From the NCBI GenBank assembly GCA_029224185.1, contig CM055188.1, forward strand, positions 16,838,497 to 16,902,496: a stretch of DNA of 64,000 nt, in the 5' to 3' direction. Position numbers and translations under genes: made by a program. Shown here in pieces: positions 21,660 to 32,619 of this stretch. The notes under the pieces were generated by a model. The model worked only from the letters and a program-made list of their open reading frames with translations. It was not told the DNA's origin and did no database searches. Origin of the DNA: Karalla daura. Taxonomy: Eukaryota; Chordata; Actinopteri; Chaetodontiformes; Leiognathidae. The first letter of the stretch is position 1; every line of letters begins with the position of its first letter.

Positions 21660-21880
21660 TAAAGCTAATGTTAGCTGATACGCTAATATAGCGACGCCAA
21701 TAGTAGCCACAAGCGATCTACTATTAGCTAACATTAGCTAACGTATCTATGCACCCAACGCACTAATATCACTACGCTTATAGTAGCCGCTAGCGATCTA
21801 CTATTAGCTAACATTAGCTAACGTATCTACGCACCTAACGCGCTAATATCGCTACGCTAATAGTAGCCGCTAGCGATCTT
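21660..21880 (+). repeat. 80-bp minisatellite upstream of the SET gene
   Basis: About 2.8 copies with an 80-bp period. The word AGCGATCTACTATTAGC begins near 21,712 and 21,792, and a third AGCGATCT near 21,872. Units contain repeated TTAGCTAA and GCTAATATCGC words and differ by a few bases. It lies 100-320 bp upstream of the start codon of the minus-strand SET gene, in promoter position. Confidence 0.85.
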
Positions 21881-21889
21881 TGATAACTG

Positions 21890-22490
21890 CTTATTAAGGT
21901 CCGTTAGACAGCTTTAAAGATGGAATCGGCTGTTCTCTTTAAGATAGACAACTTGTTGGTTGACTAACCTTTCCATGCTGGGAGCAATCATTACATTGCA
22001 AAAAAGAAAAGGGGCCTAAAAAGTAGCTGCCACCCTGTGACCATGCTTACCTTACACGTGGATGGAAATGGATGGAGATAGAGATAGAGGATGTATGATG
22101 GAGATGGCAATTGCTGCGTGGCTTCTTCTTCCTCTTCTTCTTCTTCTTCGTCCCCAGCTCCCGGCAGAGTGATTTGATTGGCTAAAGCGCTGAAACTTCC
22201 GGAAAGTGTGTGCAGGGACCGGAAGTGTGTGTAAGATGTGCAGTACCACCATTTGAACTCTATGAGCGCTATAGAGCAAACGGCTCACACACACACACAC
22301 ATATTTTCAGTTTTTCTGACCTTGTGGGCCAAGTGAAATAAAAGCAACAGGGACATCAGGAGAGGCTTCTGAGCTCATTTTAAAAGAAATCGCTGTGGGG
22401 CCCTGGATTTTGGGCCCCACAAGGATTTTGGGCCCTCCGCCGTTGGTATTCTCCCAGTGGTGGGACCCTCTAAAGTGATAATTACAAGTA
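21890..22490. other. Region upstream of the SET gene
   Basis: Contains a CTTCTTCTTC-rich pyrimidine run (22,125-22,150) and CCGGAAG words typical of ETS-type sites (22,198 and 22,220). There is a short (AC)n at 22,286-22,302 and a GGGCCCCACAAGGATTTTGG-type inverted segment at 22,395-22,440. No gene was seen. The CCGGAAG sites could belong to a promoter, which is inference. Confidence 0.35.
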
Positions 22491-22493
22491 CAC

Positions 22494-22588
<95 letters not shown>
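22490..22588 (+). repeat. Long (AC)n microsatellite
   Basis: About 48 AC dinucleotides with one CG interruption near the start. The long Cys/Val open frames on the minus strand here are artefacts of it. Confidence 0.98.
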
Positions 22589-22591
<3 letters not shown>

Positions 22592-22789
22592 CTCTCAGCT
22601 CTTGTGGCCACGTGACAGATGGACCAGTTCAATATGCTGTGGGCTGGTGGGTGTTTAGGCAAACCACTGGACCAAGTCACCTAAAAATATCTAGAATTGA
22701 CACATGCGGTTTTATCTTGCATTCATTAATTGATCAAGCAGTCGATAACAAAATTGTGATGTAAGGGTGTCAATATCATCACTTTATTC

Positions 22790-23155
22790 ATTCTTTCGTG
22801 GTCTGTAGCAGGCCTGCAGATGACCAGCTCCATCCCTTAGCGGCAGCAACCTCCACTTTATCCCCATGGACAGCTTCAAGGTGTCGTGAAATTTTGGATG
22901 AGGGCTTGAGGCAAAAAGGACAGAAGTTCTTTTTATCATACTATCATACTCTTTAAATGGGCTTATTTGTGGTGACAAAAGAGATTATTGCATTGAGTTC
23001 AGTGGTTTCTTTGAGACTGGATAAAGTGGTGTCTTTAGACTCTGTAGAAGCTTTGATTTCTCAGTCTGGTGGATAGTCAGTGTCGCTGTAGTTGGTAACA
23101 TCTGATTCATTTTCCAGAGATTCCAGAGATCTGTTGTCATTTGTTTTAGCCTAGA
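22790..23155 (-). pseudogene. Acidic linker plus C2H2 zinc finger of the recombinase family (copy D)
   Basis: Minus-strand readings: SDVTNYSDTDYPPD (acidic, ~23,090), then after stops KKNFCPFCLKPSSKISRHLE and AVHGDKVEVAAA (~22,920-22,840). The second block is a C2H2 finger (C-x2-C...H-x4-H) followed by a VEVA segment. It corresponds to the part that should directly precede VAKALSLPKNSKERR in copy C. Several stops break it and no recombinase core follows. A short exon-like stretch with a CAG-GTATAT donor at about 23,875-23,925 (SNESEPSDGDLG) may belong to it. Confidence 0.5.
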
Positions 23156-23159
23156 TAAA

Positions 23160-24360
23160 AGGAATAGAAGAAAAGATTGTCTTTAGTAACATACGTCAGG
23201 AGTTTGTCATATTCTTACTGGGACATTATTTTCTTACATGAACATTATCTCTTTAATCTTAATCATTGCAAGGATGACCCTGAATAGACAATATGATGAT
23301 TTGATTTGAGAACGAGAAGAATTTGATACAATTCAGTGAAAATGTCAGTTATTAGTTAATTAAAGCATCCCATGCAATGTTACATTAGACTTAGACTTTT
23401 TTATATTTATCCTTTTGGGGTGGCTCCTCAGCTCCTCCTCAGCTCCACTGGGATGGGATGTTGTTTTTGGGTTCTTCCTTGTGTGCAATTTCTCTCAGGA
23501 ATAAGTGAGGAAACTGGCTCTTGGGTGCATGATAGAATTAAAAATAGATATGTTTACATTTAAATAATGACACCAAAAAAGTAGATTGTTTGTTGGAAAA
23601 GTGTAGAGAAGGGGACACCGTGTCTGCCAGCGCCATAGCAACCTATGTTGTTATCATGTGCTACTAGAGTCTACTTACTGGCTAGCAGAGTTAGTGACTA
23701 AGAGGATCCCACATTTCATGTGTTCAATTCAATTAGAATAAAAAAGAAGTGTCTTCAAGACATATATCAATAGTAATTATTTGCTACTTGATGGCCACAG
23801 AACATGTCATTGATAGTTTTACAGCAGCTTCAATTTTAAAGCACTTCAGAATCTGATTAGAAATATACCTGAAAGTGATCCTGCATTGTGTGTACCCCTA
23901 GATCACCATCTGATGGTTCAGATTCATTTGAAGGAAAGAAATTAAAAACAAGTTAAAAGCTTAGAAAGCAATGGGCAAGCATAGAAAAAAACAAAACTCA
24001 ACTAAAAGTTAAGGCTTTGCTATCACTGTAATTTTCTACATAATGAGCCATTTGGTGAAGTGTGCCCCGATCACCTTTACAAACAAAATCACCTTAACTG
24101 AAAGCCTCCAGAGCAAATACACCTTGACTTTTAAAATAAGAATTACTTGAAGAAAGACACTTCAAGAAAATTATTTGTTAATTTATTCAATAAAGTAAAT
24201 CTATTTGCTGCTGTACGTCATACATACATTTTATATGGATAATATAGACTTTTTCACATCCAGTTAGAAGTTCTTTGAAAAGGTTTTAAACACTAAGAAG
24301 TGTATTCTCTTTCTCCTTGAGCAATTTTTTATTTTTTTATTTTTTGTCCGTCACTTTTTG
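23160..24360. other. Unassigned AT-rich DNA
   Basis: Apart from the small exon-like stretch at 23,875-23,925, nothing could be supported on either strand. Confidence 0.4.
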
Positions 24361-24369
24361 TACGCAGCT

Positions 24370-24788
24370 TAACGTGCATGCTCAAACTCTATCTGCATTT
24401 CTTGCTGTGTCTGATGTTCAGGATGTCAATAACCTTCTAGGATCATTGTATAGATACTTTCACAACTTGCTGCATGAACCTGAGGCCACACAGAGATCCA
24501 CTGAAGTGACCACAAATTTGACATCTCGACCCCGACACAGCATAGAAACTGAACAGATTTCTCACTGTGTCTATCGTTCTGTCATGGCAGAGAATTGCAA
24601 CATGCTTTGGAATTAGTTGAAGAACACTAGACACGGAGAAAGACTGGGAGTTTATTCTGTTTTGTCAAATCAAGGCCTGGACAGAGTAACTACTACACTA
24701 CAGAACACTCCAAATGTAGATGAAGCATACATACTTGGAAGCCTGAGCTCACATGGCCTGAGGATTCAGCGCTGGCGGGTTACAGTCT
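24370..24788 (+). pseudogene. N-terminal fragment of an integrase-like (rve-type) element gene
   Basis: A plus-strand frame from about 24,370 stays open to 24,788 except for a TAG at 24,614-24,616. It reads SDVQDVNNLLGSLYRYFHNL, then SRPRHSIETEQI, then after the stop LDRVTTTLQNTPNVDEAYIL and GSLSSHGLRIQRWRV. The last blocks resemble the helix-turn-helix region that precedes an integrase core in a multicopy fish family (recalled pattern). The integrase core itself is absent. The copy is cut off where LINE sequence begins. Confidence 0.4.
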
Positions 24789-24792
24789 AGAG

Positions 24793-25060
24793 TCAGACTG
24801 CCTCTATCTCCATGGTGGACATGATGCTGATGTTCAGCCCTGGGGAGAAAAGGATGGCCACCCCAGCAGAGAGGTTTGTTCCATGAGACAGGACGTATTG
24901 CCCCTGCCACCAGCGGCCCCAGTCTGCCTCATTATCTGAGTCACTATGTGTCTCCTGGTTAAAAATAGCATCCAGTTTCTTTTGTGTAATCATCTCTGCA
25001 ATGACTGCCCTCTTTGCCCCCATTAATATTTAAGTAGCCCAACCGAAACTGATGCATGCC
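24793..25060 (-). pseudogene. LINE endonuclease N-terminal fragment
   Basis: The minus strand reads GYLNI then KRAVIAEMITQKKLDAIFNQ, ETHSDSDNEADWGRWWQG and LSHGTNLSAGVAILF. This is the start of an APE-type endonuclease of an L1/Tx1-type LINE. The E of QETHSD is the metal-binding glutamate. It ends after about 85 codons and is joined to a different LINE fragment on its right. Confidence 0.65.
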
Positions 25061-25069
25061 TGCCCTCCC

Positions 25070-25855
25070 TGTGGCTCTCCCAGCAGTACTTAAAAGCAGA
25101 TCTAAAAGCCTGGTTGTTTAAAAGAGCAGAGTTTAGAGCTCTTTAAACGAATGTTTTTAACAAAAACAGCAGGAGACTAAAGAATGATCGCTCAAACCCA
25201 CAGGCTGAATGTGACACCCTTTAAAAATGTTTAAAAGATGTGTAAAGCCATAGAGGCGGTCCAGCTGAGCTAAAGAAACGATTCTCTCTTGAGTGACTGT
25301 GTACTGATGCTGTTAAAAACCCTCCACGCATCAGATAGCTGGTGCTCTTGCACTATCTGTGTGAGCCTGCTGGAGGAAGCAGGGTGAGGTTCTGGATGAT
25401 TCTTGTCTAAAAGGGGTGACTGTGCAGTTAGGGTTAGGGTCACCTCCTAAAAACATAAAATCATTACCGTCACAATCCTTCAGAGCTTCAATGTTTAAAA
25501 ACATTTTAAATGAAGGGGCGTAGACATTAGACAACACAAGCTGGATGTTTTCAAAAGTGGCTTCACTTTCAATAAAACAACTGAAATAATTTCCTCTGAG
25601 ATAAAAGAAATGGGTAGAAAACTTGTGGCTTAAAATCACCTCCCCATTAAAAGCCCGCCTCCATTCACACTCAGTGTCTGCAGTGCTGTGGGTCTCCTGT
25701 AAAAACACCACGTCTATCCTCTTTAACTCCATGAGCCTGAACAGAGCAGCCCTCTTGGAGTCAGCTCCAGCTCTTTCACTGTGTATTTGGCCTTTCACTC
25801 TTATGTGTTTTTTCAACCTGAACACCTCCTGCTCTGACAGGACATCATCAGGCAT
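25070..25855 (-). pseudogene. Tx1-type L1 ORF2 endonuclease fragment
   Basis: The minus strand from 25,855 reads IDVVFLQETHSTADTECEWR, then LSNVYAPSF and FLGGDPNPNCTVTPF. These are the endonuclease motifs QET, NVYAP and GGDFN (here GGDPN, with an added N). After a stop near 25,333 further damaged ORF2 sequence follows towards 25,070 (HSACGFERS region). No reverse transcriptase is present, so this is a truncated, rearranged copy downstream of ORF1. Confidence 0.65.
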
Positions 25856-25873
25856 CCGGGGAACAGCTTCAGG

Positions 25874-26770
25874 TCAGGGAAGTGCTCCTCCACTGCTGCC
25901 ATCCTCTGGCCTTTGGTCTGCTCCAGGAACCTCTTGATTTTTACAGCAGTGTTTTGGTTCTGTGACTCCTGGGACAGTCACTGTCTCCCTTCTGCTAATT
26001 TTACTAATGTTTTTCTGTTTATCAGTGCTTTTCCTTTTCTGTGCCGTCTCCCCGGCATCAGCAGCAGTCGGGCTTGGCTGTGCCGGGTCCCCTGCAGCAG
26101 CGGTCCCGGAGGGGCCCAGCCGCCTCGGCTCCCTGGCGGCCCCGGAGCAGCCCAGCTGTGCCGGGTCTCCGGCAGCAGCCGCCGCGGCCTGCCTAGCCAC
26201 GCTCTTCTCCGGGCAGGACCTGATCTGATGGCCCCTTCCCCACAACCAAAACACTTCATCCTCTCCGTTGTTGCAAACACAATGTAATTAAAACCTTCTG
26301 CCTTGAAAGAGAAGGTCAGGTTGATGGCACAGGAGGGATCATGTAGACCTGTCTACGATGACTAACCACATGTTTTAGCTTCGCAGATTTACTGCCCAGC
26401 AATATAAGCTGCATTTGGGACACAATCTGCCCGAAGCGGGACAACTCTCTGATCAAGCTCTCATTTTTTATAAACGGGGGCACGTTGGACACACGTTTGG
26501 CAGCAGAGGTGGAGAGAGGGAGAACAGGAGTGAAGGTGTCGTGAATGACCACACCTCTCTCCACCACCTCGCTCACCTTAGCTGTAGCATCCAGAAAGAT
26601 TACTATGGCTCCGTTCATCCTTGAGGCTGATTTCACAGCCTCATAGCCGACCACCTGCCCCATGGCCAGGCCAGCCTGCTCCACACTGAACGGACCGTGG
26701 GCACCAGCTTAACGGCATGACGGCGGGTTAACCGCTCCAGCTCAGCCGCCTGAGGCCCCGACACCGGCAT
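25874..26770 (-). pseudogene. L1/Tx1 LINE ORF1 (CCHC zinc knuckle), frameshifted
   Basis: Minus strand: a likely start MPVSGPQAAELERL at 26,770. Then in another frame VVERGVVIHDTFTPVLPL, then VSNVPPFIKNESLIRELSRF, and finally MKCFGCG followed by the second half of a C-x2-C-x4-H-x4-C knuckle (GHQIRSC). The layout (RRM-like part, knuckle, Ala/Pro-rich tail) is that of ORF1p of Tx1-clade L1 elements, an RNA-binding chaperone for retrotransposition. There are at least two frame changes, near 26,690 and 26,255. The strongly GC-rich tail (26,050-26,220) stands out from its surroundings. Confidence 0.7.
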
Positions 26771-26774
26771 GCTA

Positions 26775-27225
26775 CACACACACTCACACACACACCTGGA
26801 CACACACACACACCTGCACTCCGAAGCAAAACGTGTAACAAACTACAAAAAGAGTGCAAGCCGAAACAGACATCCATCAAAAACCAACAAGGTCAGAGAG
26901 AACGTCTTTGTCTTCTAACGAAGAGAGATTTTTCATTTTTTCTTTGAAAAAGAAAACTATTCACTCACTTACATACACACTCCCATTAATGAATACCCAA
27001 CCCTACATACATACACACATATATATAGAAGGATCACACACTCAGCACATTTCCAAGCAACAGGTCATCACCTTCCACCCGACATAAAACCTTGTGGTAG
27101 CACCATAACGTCTTAAAATAGTCCAGGTCTCCTGCTACTTTAAAATAGCTGAAGTCCAGCCAAACAACTAATAACTGAATGCCTCATTTAACAATTAACT
27201 TATAACATCAGTGTCATCTTTCAAC
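26775..27225. other. LINE 5' flank and unassigned DNA
   Basis: Contains interrupted (AC)n at 26,775-26,815 directly upstream of LINE ORF1, and AT-rich DNA after it. No gene was supported. Confidence 0.4.
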
Positions 27226-27329
27226 ATCTAGGGTCCTTTGTGATGTTTGACAGCAAACAGTCTGTAATGTTTGCTGTACAGGAGTGTGCAAAAAATGAAA
27301 TAAAAAGAATGAAACAAAAAATATGTTTG

Positions 27330-27564
27330 ACCATTAAACCACAAATTATCTTCTGCATCTTGGAGATGGTTTCTCCAGAAAGTAGCAACCATCTCCTCGG
27401 CAGCTCTCTTGTTGCTCCCTTCTGGAGAGAGACGACTGCTGAAAAGATCATCCATCTTGTCAGCAGTTGGATTGTTTGGCTCATAGCAAAACAGGGTTCG
27501 AAAGCTGTGTGGGTGTCGTCGTAATTGATTCAGAACCCCAAGAGTTTTCATTCCTGAACAGGAT
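27330..27564 (-). pseudogene. HECT/G2E3-like gene, third exon-like piece
   Basis: Begins after a TTTGAACAG acceptor (27,566-27,565). It reads GMKTLGVLNQLRRHPHSFRT, then NPTADKMDDLFSSRLSPEGS and NKRAAEEMVATFWRNHLQDA. From memory, these blocks are typical of a multicopy fish family annotated as G2/M-phase E3 ligase (G2E3)-like, in the N-lobe part of the HECT domain. No good donor is visible, and the frame runs on into AT-rich DNA. The catalytic-cysteine lobe is not found downstream. Confidence 0.55.
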
Positions 27565-28385
27565 CTGTTCAAACAAAGTGGAATAATTTTACAGTCCATT
27601 TTTCACTTGTTCACTGTTTGCAAAGCTGGTCGTAAACGTGGTTGTTCACATGTTTAAGCATAAGCAAGAGAAAAGAGAGAAAACATGCAGCGTGTACGGT
27701 TGTTAGGGTAGAGCAACAGCAGATCAGTTGCTAGTGTAAAAAGCAGCAACTGACTGTTAGGGTACAACAGCTGACTGCCAACAAAAAACTGACAAAACTC
27801 ACGTCACATTACCTACTACTCTCAGAGAACCATGGGAAATGAAGTCCAATTTAACATAACTTCAGTCAAATGCAAATGCAATCTCCCTTTTAACAGATTC
27901 AACATATGAACTGTATATCAAATATTCATTCTAACTTAGATGTTACCTCAATCAGTCATTAGTTATTTACTTCCCTGAAACAATGTCTGCCGAACAAATA
28001 AATTCTCAACAGTGGATGACCTGAAACATGACAATGTCTTGTACCAGCAGATCCCTGTCTCTTATTGACTGCATAGGCCTGCATTGGCCAAGTAGTCAAG
28101 CAAAGGTGTCTGCCTTCTCCAGGTCCTCAAGGGCAGTACTTTCAGATACCTAGCATCACAAGAGGCAGCAGGGTGGCTTGATTATGGCCAGGTACTAGTG
28201 GTGTGCATATAACAGAATGGTAGATGTCCCCTAACAGTTAATGGCAGTGCAGTTTTTTTAACACATTGCTACGATATGATAAATAAGAAAAATGTCTTTT
28301 GGTGTCAGCATTTCCATCTGTTGAATAGTGGTGGATTCTAACTACAACGTATGGAAAAAGTTGGCTGATACTCTTATCAACTCAC

Positions 28386-28544
28386 ATTTTTGAACCAAGA
28401 GTTCTGTGTCAGCTATGTCATCCACTTTTGTATTTGCTGAACCACTGACCAGATGATTAAATACTGTCGGTGAGAGGAAGTTTGATGGTGGATCGCCATG
28501 TGCCATGCTTACTGCAGTGGCTCCGCCAACCATGTAGTACCTTT
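28386..28544 (-). pseudogene. HECT/G2E3-like gene, second exon-like piece
   Basis: Bounded by a TTTTAAG acceptor (28,546-28,545) and a GTGAGT donor (28,385). It reads YYMVGGATAVSMAHGDPPSN, then FLSPTVFNHLV and VDDIADTELL. This matches the HECT segment that normally follows the 'GGPRREFLRLLMEA' block, here found in the next piece to the right. Confidence 0.55.
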
Positions 28545-28806
28545 CTTAAAACTGTAAAACATTGGAATAAAAGGAAATATAACATTGATATATGCCACAT
28601 TCAAAGAGAAGACGAGGCTTCAAGGGGGTTTTAATTGAAGTAATTTGGTAAGTAAAGGCCCCCCACCATTATTTAAAGAAATACATTCATAGACATGAAG
28701 CCATGAAATTGACAGTATAATAAACTGTAAACTAAAAGTTACATGTCAAAATCACTATCAATTAAAATGGCCTTCATTATGAATTTTTACAAAAGCCAGT
28801 CATTAC

Positions 28807-29059
28807 CAGTGTTGTCAAGAGCCACATTCTTGCTGTTTTCTTTTCCCTCGACCATGGGAAACCTGGCAATGGCCTCCATCAGCAGCCTTAAGAATTCCCT
28901 TCTTGGTCCTCTGACATCAACTCTTCATTTCTTCCCATGTCATCCGAGAATTGTACACATACCATCAAGTTGGGGTCGTAGGATACTCTTTAAGAAGCCC
29001 CTCATGGCTCCCTCCCAGACAGTTCCAGCAGTATCTTTTGAACCGGGACCTTTTCTGTG
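28807..29059 (-). pseudogene. HECT/G2E3-like gene, first exon-like piece (frameshifted)
   Basis: The acceptor GATTATAG (29,061-29,060) and donor CTG-GTAATG (28,806-28,805) bound it. One frame gives the SDDMGRNEE block and another gives VRGPRREFLRLLMEAIARFP and VEGKENSKNVALDN, so the frame breaks between them near 28,930. HECT ligases pass ubiquitin from E2 to substrate through a C-terminal cysteine. Order and strand agree with the two pieces at 28.4 and 27.5 kb, so these are probably exons of one decayed gene. Confidence 0.55.
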
Positions 29060-29109
29060 CTATAATCACAAAATTAAAACTGAATGTTCAAAGACACACT
29101 GATGTGACA

Positions 29110-30520
29110 TAAATTACATTATACTTTACATTACAGCCCTGGTGGTACAGTCGCCAAGAGCTAAAGCAGGGACAAATTTTAACCAGATGGGCTGACTGTT
29201 AAATAAAACACTGGCTTGTGTGGATTTATTGCAGTTGAAAACACATGCAATAAAATGCATGAAAGCATCAAGTCAATGAATTTAGTCGCCAACTGTTTAG
29301 TTGATTACCATGGCACGTAATAGGCCCCACCTATTATAATTTTCTTCCTTGTGCCAGATGTCCAAGAGCTGAAGTGTTGCGCTTTACAATGCCAAGCACA
29401 CACTCTTTGGACTGGAGCTGCAGCAGGCGATGCCTGTCATGCTTTGCTGTCTGGAGGGGAAAAGCGATGCTATGTGGCTGTCCACCATATCCTGGCTCAG
29501 AGTTGAAATGGTTGGGGGCTGCTGCCCGACTGCTGCTGCATTTTATAGCGTATTGATGGTCTACGCCAAGGCCAGTATACTGTGGAGTAACACTGCTGTC
29601 TTGGTTAGGTTACTTGCAGGCTGTTGCCTTGACATTGCGTGGCGACGAACCATAGATGTCCACTCAGGCCCTAAAGACGTGCTATGAATCGACGGAAGGC
29701 CTTCCGGTATACCTGAAACCTCTTTGGGGTTAAATGAAATCCTCTCATACACACTTGTGAAATCCTCTTACACATTATAGTGAAATAATTTATAGAGCAT
29801 TTCACTAGTGTGTTTAAGAGGATTCATCTTGTGTGTATCAGTGGATTTCATTAGTGTTTATGAGTTTCAGCAATGACTGAGTGCAGTTTATTTTAGTGTT
29901 GAAGATATCCAAGTGTTCAACACTTTTCTTTTTGTTTTTTGCAGCATACTTATTGGTATTGCAGAGGGTTTTTACACTGTCACGTGAGTGACAGTGTAAA
30001 AGTAAGTTTAGGTTGCTCAGTACCATCAAAATGTCATTACTTTGATTGTAGAGTCATCCTTGGTGTCCCTCTTTTACCCATTTGAGGTTAGAATGTTACG
30101 TTTAACCCCTTAAAGAGTCCCACGAATGCAAAATAAATCATGCAAACAAACAACTGAAGACTTTCACAGGAAGATGCACATGATAATCACAGGATAAACA
30201 TCCAATATCATGTAACCTATTTTGGGGAGTGGTTTGCGAGTTAAGGTGCAGCTTGTGGATGTGTGTTAGGTGAGGTGGACCAATAAGATTAGTTATATTG
30301 TTGCTACGATTTACCACATTAGGTTCTACAGATACCACTATGTGGTGATGTTGAACCATAGTCCAATGTTTGGAAACGTGTGAAATTGCTATTGAGGTTA
30401 TGATCAAGGTGTTTGATTGAGTGGGTGTGAGAGAGGGGCTATTGTCCCGATGTAAATTTGGCTGCTTGGTGGTCCCCAACATCATGTGTGAATGGGTAAT
30501 CCGTATATGGCAGGCAAGCA
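29110..30520. other. Unassigned, with a perfect short palindrome
   Basis: No supported gene. At 29,970-30,001 a 14-bp perfect inverted repeat (TTTTACACTGTCAC / GTGACAGTGTAAAA) flanks GTGA. A 127-codon minus-strand frame at 30,138-30,521 contains an NRSNNIT glycosylation-like motif but has no recognised domain. Confidence 0.35.
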
Positions 30521-30523
30521 ACA

Positions 30524-32136
30524 GGGGCTGTCTGGATGTGGTGGCAGCAGCTGAGGCTGTGTTACTTAGTGCTGAAATGGTGTTATATCTCCCTCTAACT
30601 TTGCATGTTCCACATGCTGTGTCTGTTCTTCTTAATCAAAGCCGTATCTCTTTCCTGTCCCCTGCTCATTACTTATATTGTTTGACTACTCTGTTGTCAC
30701 TACCACATTTAACTGTGGTACGTTGCACTACTTTGAACCCCGCTACTCTATTGCCTACAGATGAGGATGGTGAGTGTTTAGATAACTCATTAACCACCAA
30801 TTTACCTCACCCTGATCTCAAAGATGTGCCTATATCTGATTCGTTGTGGCTTTTTACTGATTGTTCCTCCCTAAAAGATGAGAAGGGAGTGACCCACACT
30901 GCTTACGCTGTAACAACTCTTACAAATGTATTACTCACAGAATCTCGTTCTCCCTCTCACTCTGCTCAGGCTGCTGAACCAAAGGCTATGACTGCTGCTT
31001 TGATTTACACTGAGGGTTTTCCAGTGACTATTTTTAATGACAGTTAATATGTATTCAATGCTTGCCACACTCACATTGCAGTGTGGCATTTAAGAGATTT
31101 CTCTACTTCCTCTGGTACACCTGTAAAACATGCTTATCTCCTAAGAAAACTGTGCACTCCTCTTACATTGCCATCTCAGTTGGCAATAGTACATTGCCCT
31201 GCACAAACAGGTGGTAGAGATTTGATTTCCTTAGGAAATCCTCTGGCTGATACAGCTGCTAGAGCTTTGGCATCAGGTTTACCTGCTACTCCGTACATGC
31301 TATGGCTGTCCTCCCCAGATAGCCCTGATTTTACGGTTTCGCTAGCATCAGTCGCTTCTGTCTCCTACTGCTGACATGTCATTCTGACCTAGAGGAATGC
31401 TTGTACATGTCCCTAATGGTAAATCTGTGGTACCACCCTCTCTATACAGTTGGGCTGCCTGTGTGTCACATGGACCTTGCCATGTGACAACAGCAGGGAT
31501 GATTAAGGCAGTACAAATGTTTTATTGCCCACATTTCCAGAAAATTGCAGAGAAACATGTACAAAGATGCTTAACCTGCCTGAAACACAATTCTCAAGGA
31601 GCAGTTAGAACCAGACAGGGTTCGTTTCCAAGACCGACTGAACCATTTCAACACCTTCACATGGACTATATTGAGCTACACAAAACAAACAACCTACAAT
31701 ACTGCCTAGTGATAATGTGTGCTTAGAGTAAATGGATAGAAATGCACCCCACAGCTACAGCAAATACTAAATTTACTTGTAAAATGTTAAAATCAGCTAT
31801 AATTCCACATTTTGGACTTCCTGAAATTATTTATTCAGATAATGGAACACACTTCACAGCGGCGTGATGGAAACCTATGGAATCACTCATAAGCGCCACA
31901 CAGCATATCATCCTCAAAGTGCTGGATTGGTTGAAAGAAAGAATGGCACAATTAAACAATTATTGGCTAAAGCTGCAGCAGAAACCGGAAAACCATGGAC
32001 TCAGTGTTTGGACATGGTACAACTGGTAATTAATACCACTCAAAGTGCAACCACAGGGGTGACCCCAATTGAGTGTGTTTTCCACAAATCATATGTTCTT
32101 CCTATATTGACAGCACCATTGCCAAAAGAAACATAA
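30524..32136 (+). pseudogene. Endogenous retrovirus A, pol 3' part (RNase H and integrase)
   Basis: From about 30,524 the reading gives the connection region (VVAAAEAVLLSAEMV, then PLTLHVPHAVSVLL). Next comes an RNase H start (LFTDCSSLKD, with AEPKAMTAAL), its later part (~31,081-31,374) and an integrase. The integrase core shows Asp in MDYIEL (~31,670), Asp in YSDNGTHF (~31,845) and Glu in GLVERKNGTIK (~31,935), so the D,D,E triad survives. Stops at 31,047, 31,374 and 31,726 and a frame change near 31,865 inactivate it. It is gamma/epsilon-like in layout. The reverse transcriptase and everything 5' of it are missing. It is an old genomic copy and not functional. Confidence 0.75.
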
Positions 32137-32287
32137 GAATGATGATATTGTAGATTTGAGAAAAGCAAGTCAAAAGAAGGAGCTAAGAGCCAGTCACTTT
32201 CAGTGCACCAGATTTGAATGGCTCCTACTGTATATGTTATTTCCCTTACTGGAGAGATTATGTAAATTCAATGACTCCTGGAGCCAA

Positions 32288-32430
32288 TCAAGGTTTTGAT
32301 TTGCAGTCTTGGCTGATACGTAGTGGATGGCAATAATGGTTATATAAGCTTGCATTTGTTTTGGGAATGATTCCACTATTTTTCTGTTTGTTTTTCATGT
32401 GTGTATTGCCCTCTATCAAATCAAATGGTA
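32288..32430 (+). pseudogene. Retrovirus A envelope tail with membrane segment
   Basis: A short reading with a stop in it, then a strongly hydrophobic stretch (AFVLGMIPLFFCLFFMCVL) of the length of a single membrane span. It sits about 150 bp after the integrase and before an LTR-like segment. Position and hydrophobicity suggest the transmembrane end of an envelope protein. No surface subunit or fusion region was recognised. Confidence 0.4.
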
Positions 32431-32619
32431 ACCAAAATGCTTCATGTAAAACTTATGTATGTTCACACTTTGCTTTAACAAACGTACTCACCCATTCCTA
32501 CAGCTCCACCAGTGGAAATGGACAATACAACTGTTAAAAAATGTTTGCCTTATTACAGTTCCGATATGATGCTCATACAGAAAATCGAAAGATGTATGAA
32601 GTTGATGTGAGAAGAGTTC

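Noticed and set aside
22307..22680. Long Cys/Val open frames on the minus strand
   Set aside because: They are translations of the (AC)n microsatellite. The same applies to frames at 6.1, 8.4 and 12.3-12.6 kb.
25430..25443. TTAGGGTTAGGGT, telomere-like
   Set aside because: Only two repeats, and they lie within LINE ORF2-derived sequence. Not an interstitial telomere.
30138..30521. 127-codon minus-strand frame with a glycosylation-like motif near retrovirus A
   Set aside because: Opposite strand to the provirus and without hydrophobic, fusion or cysteine motifs. Not supported as envelope.
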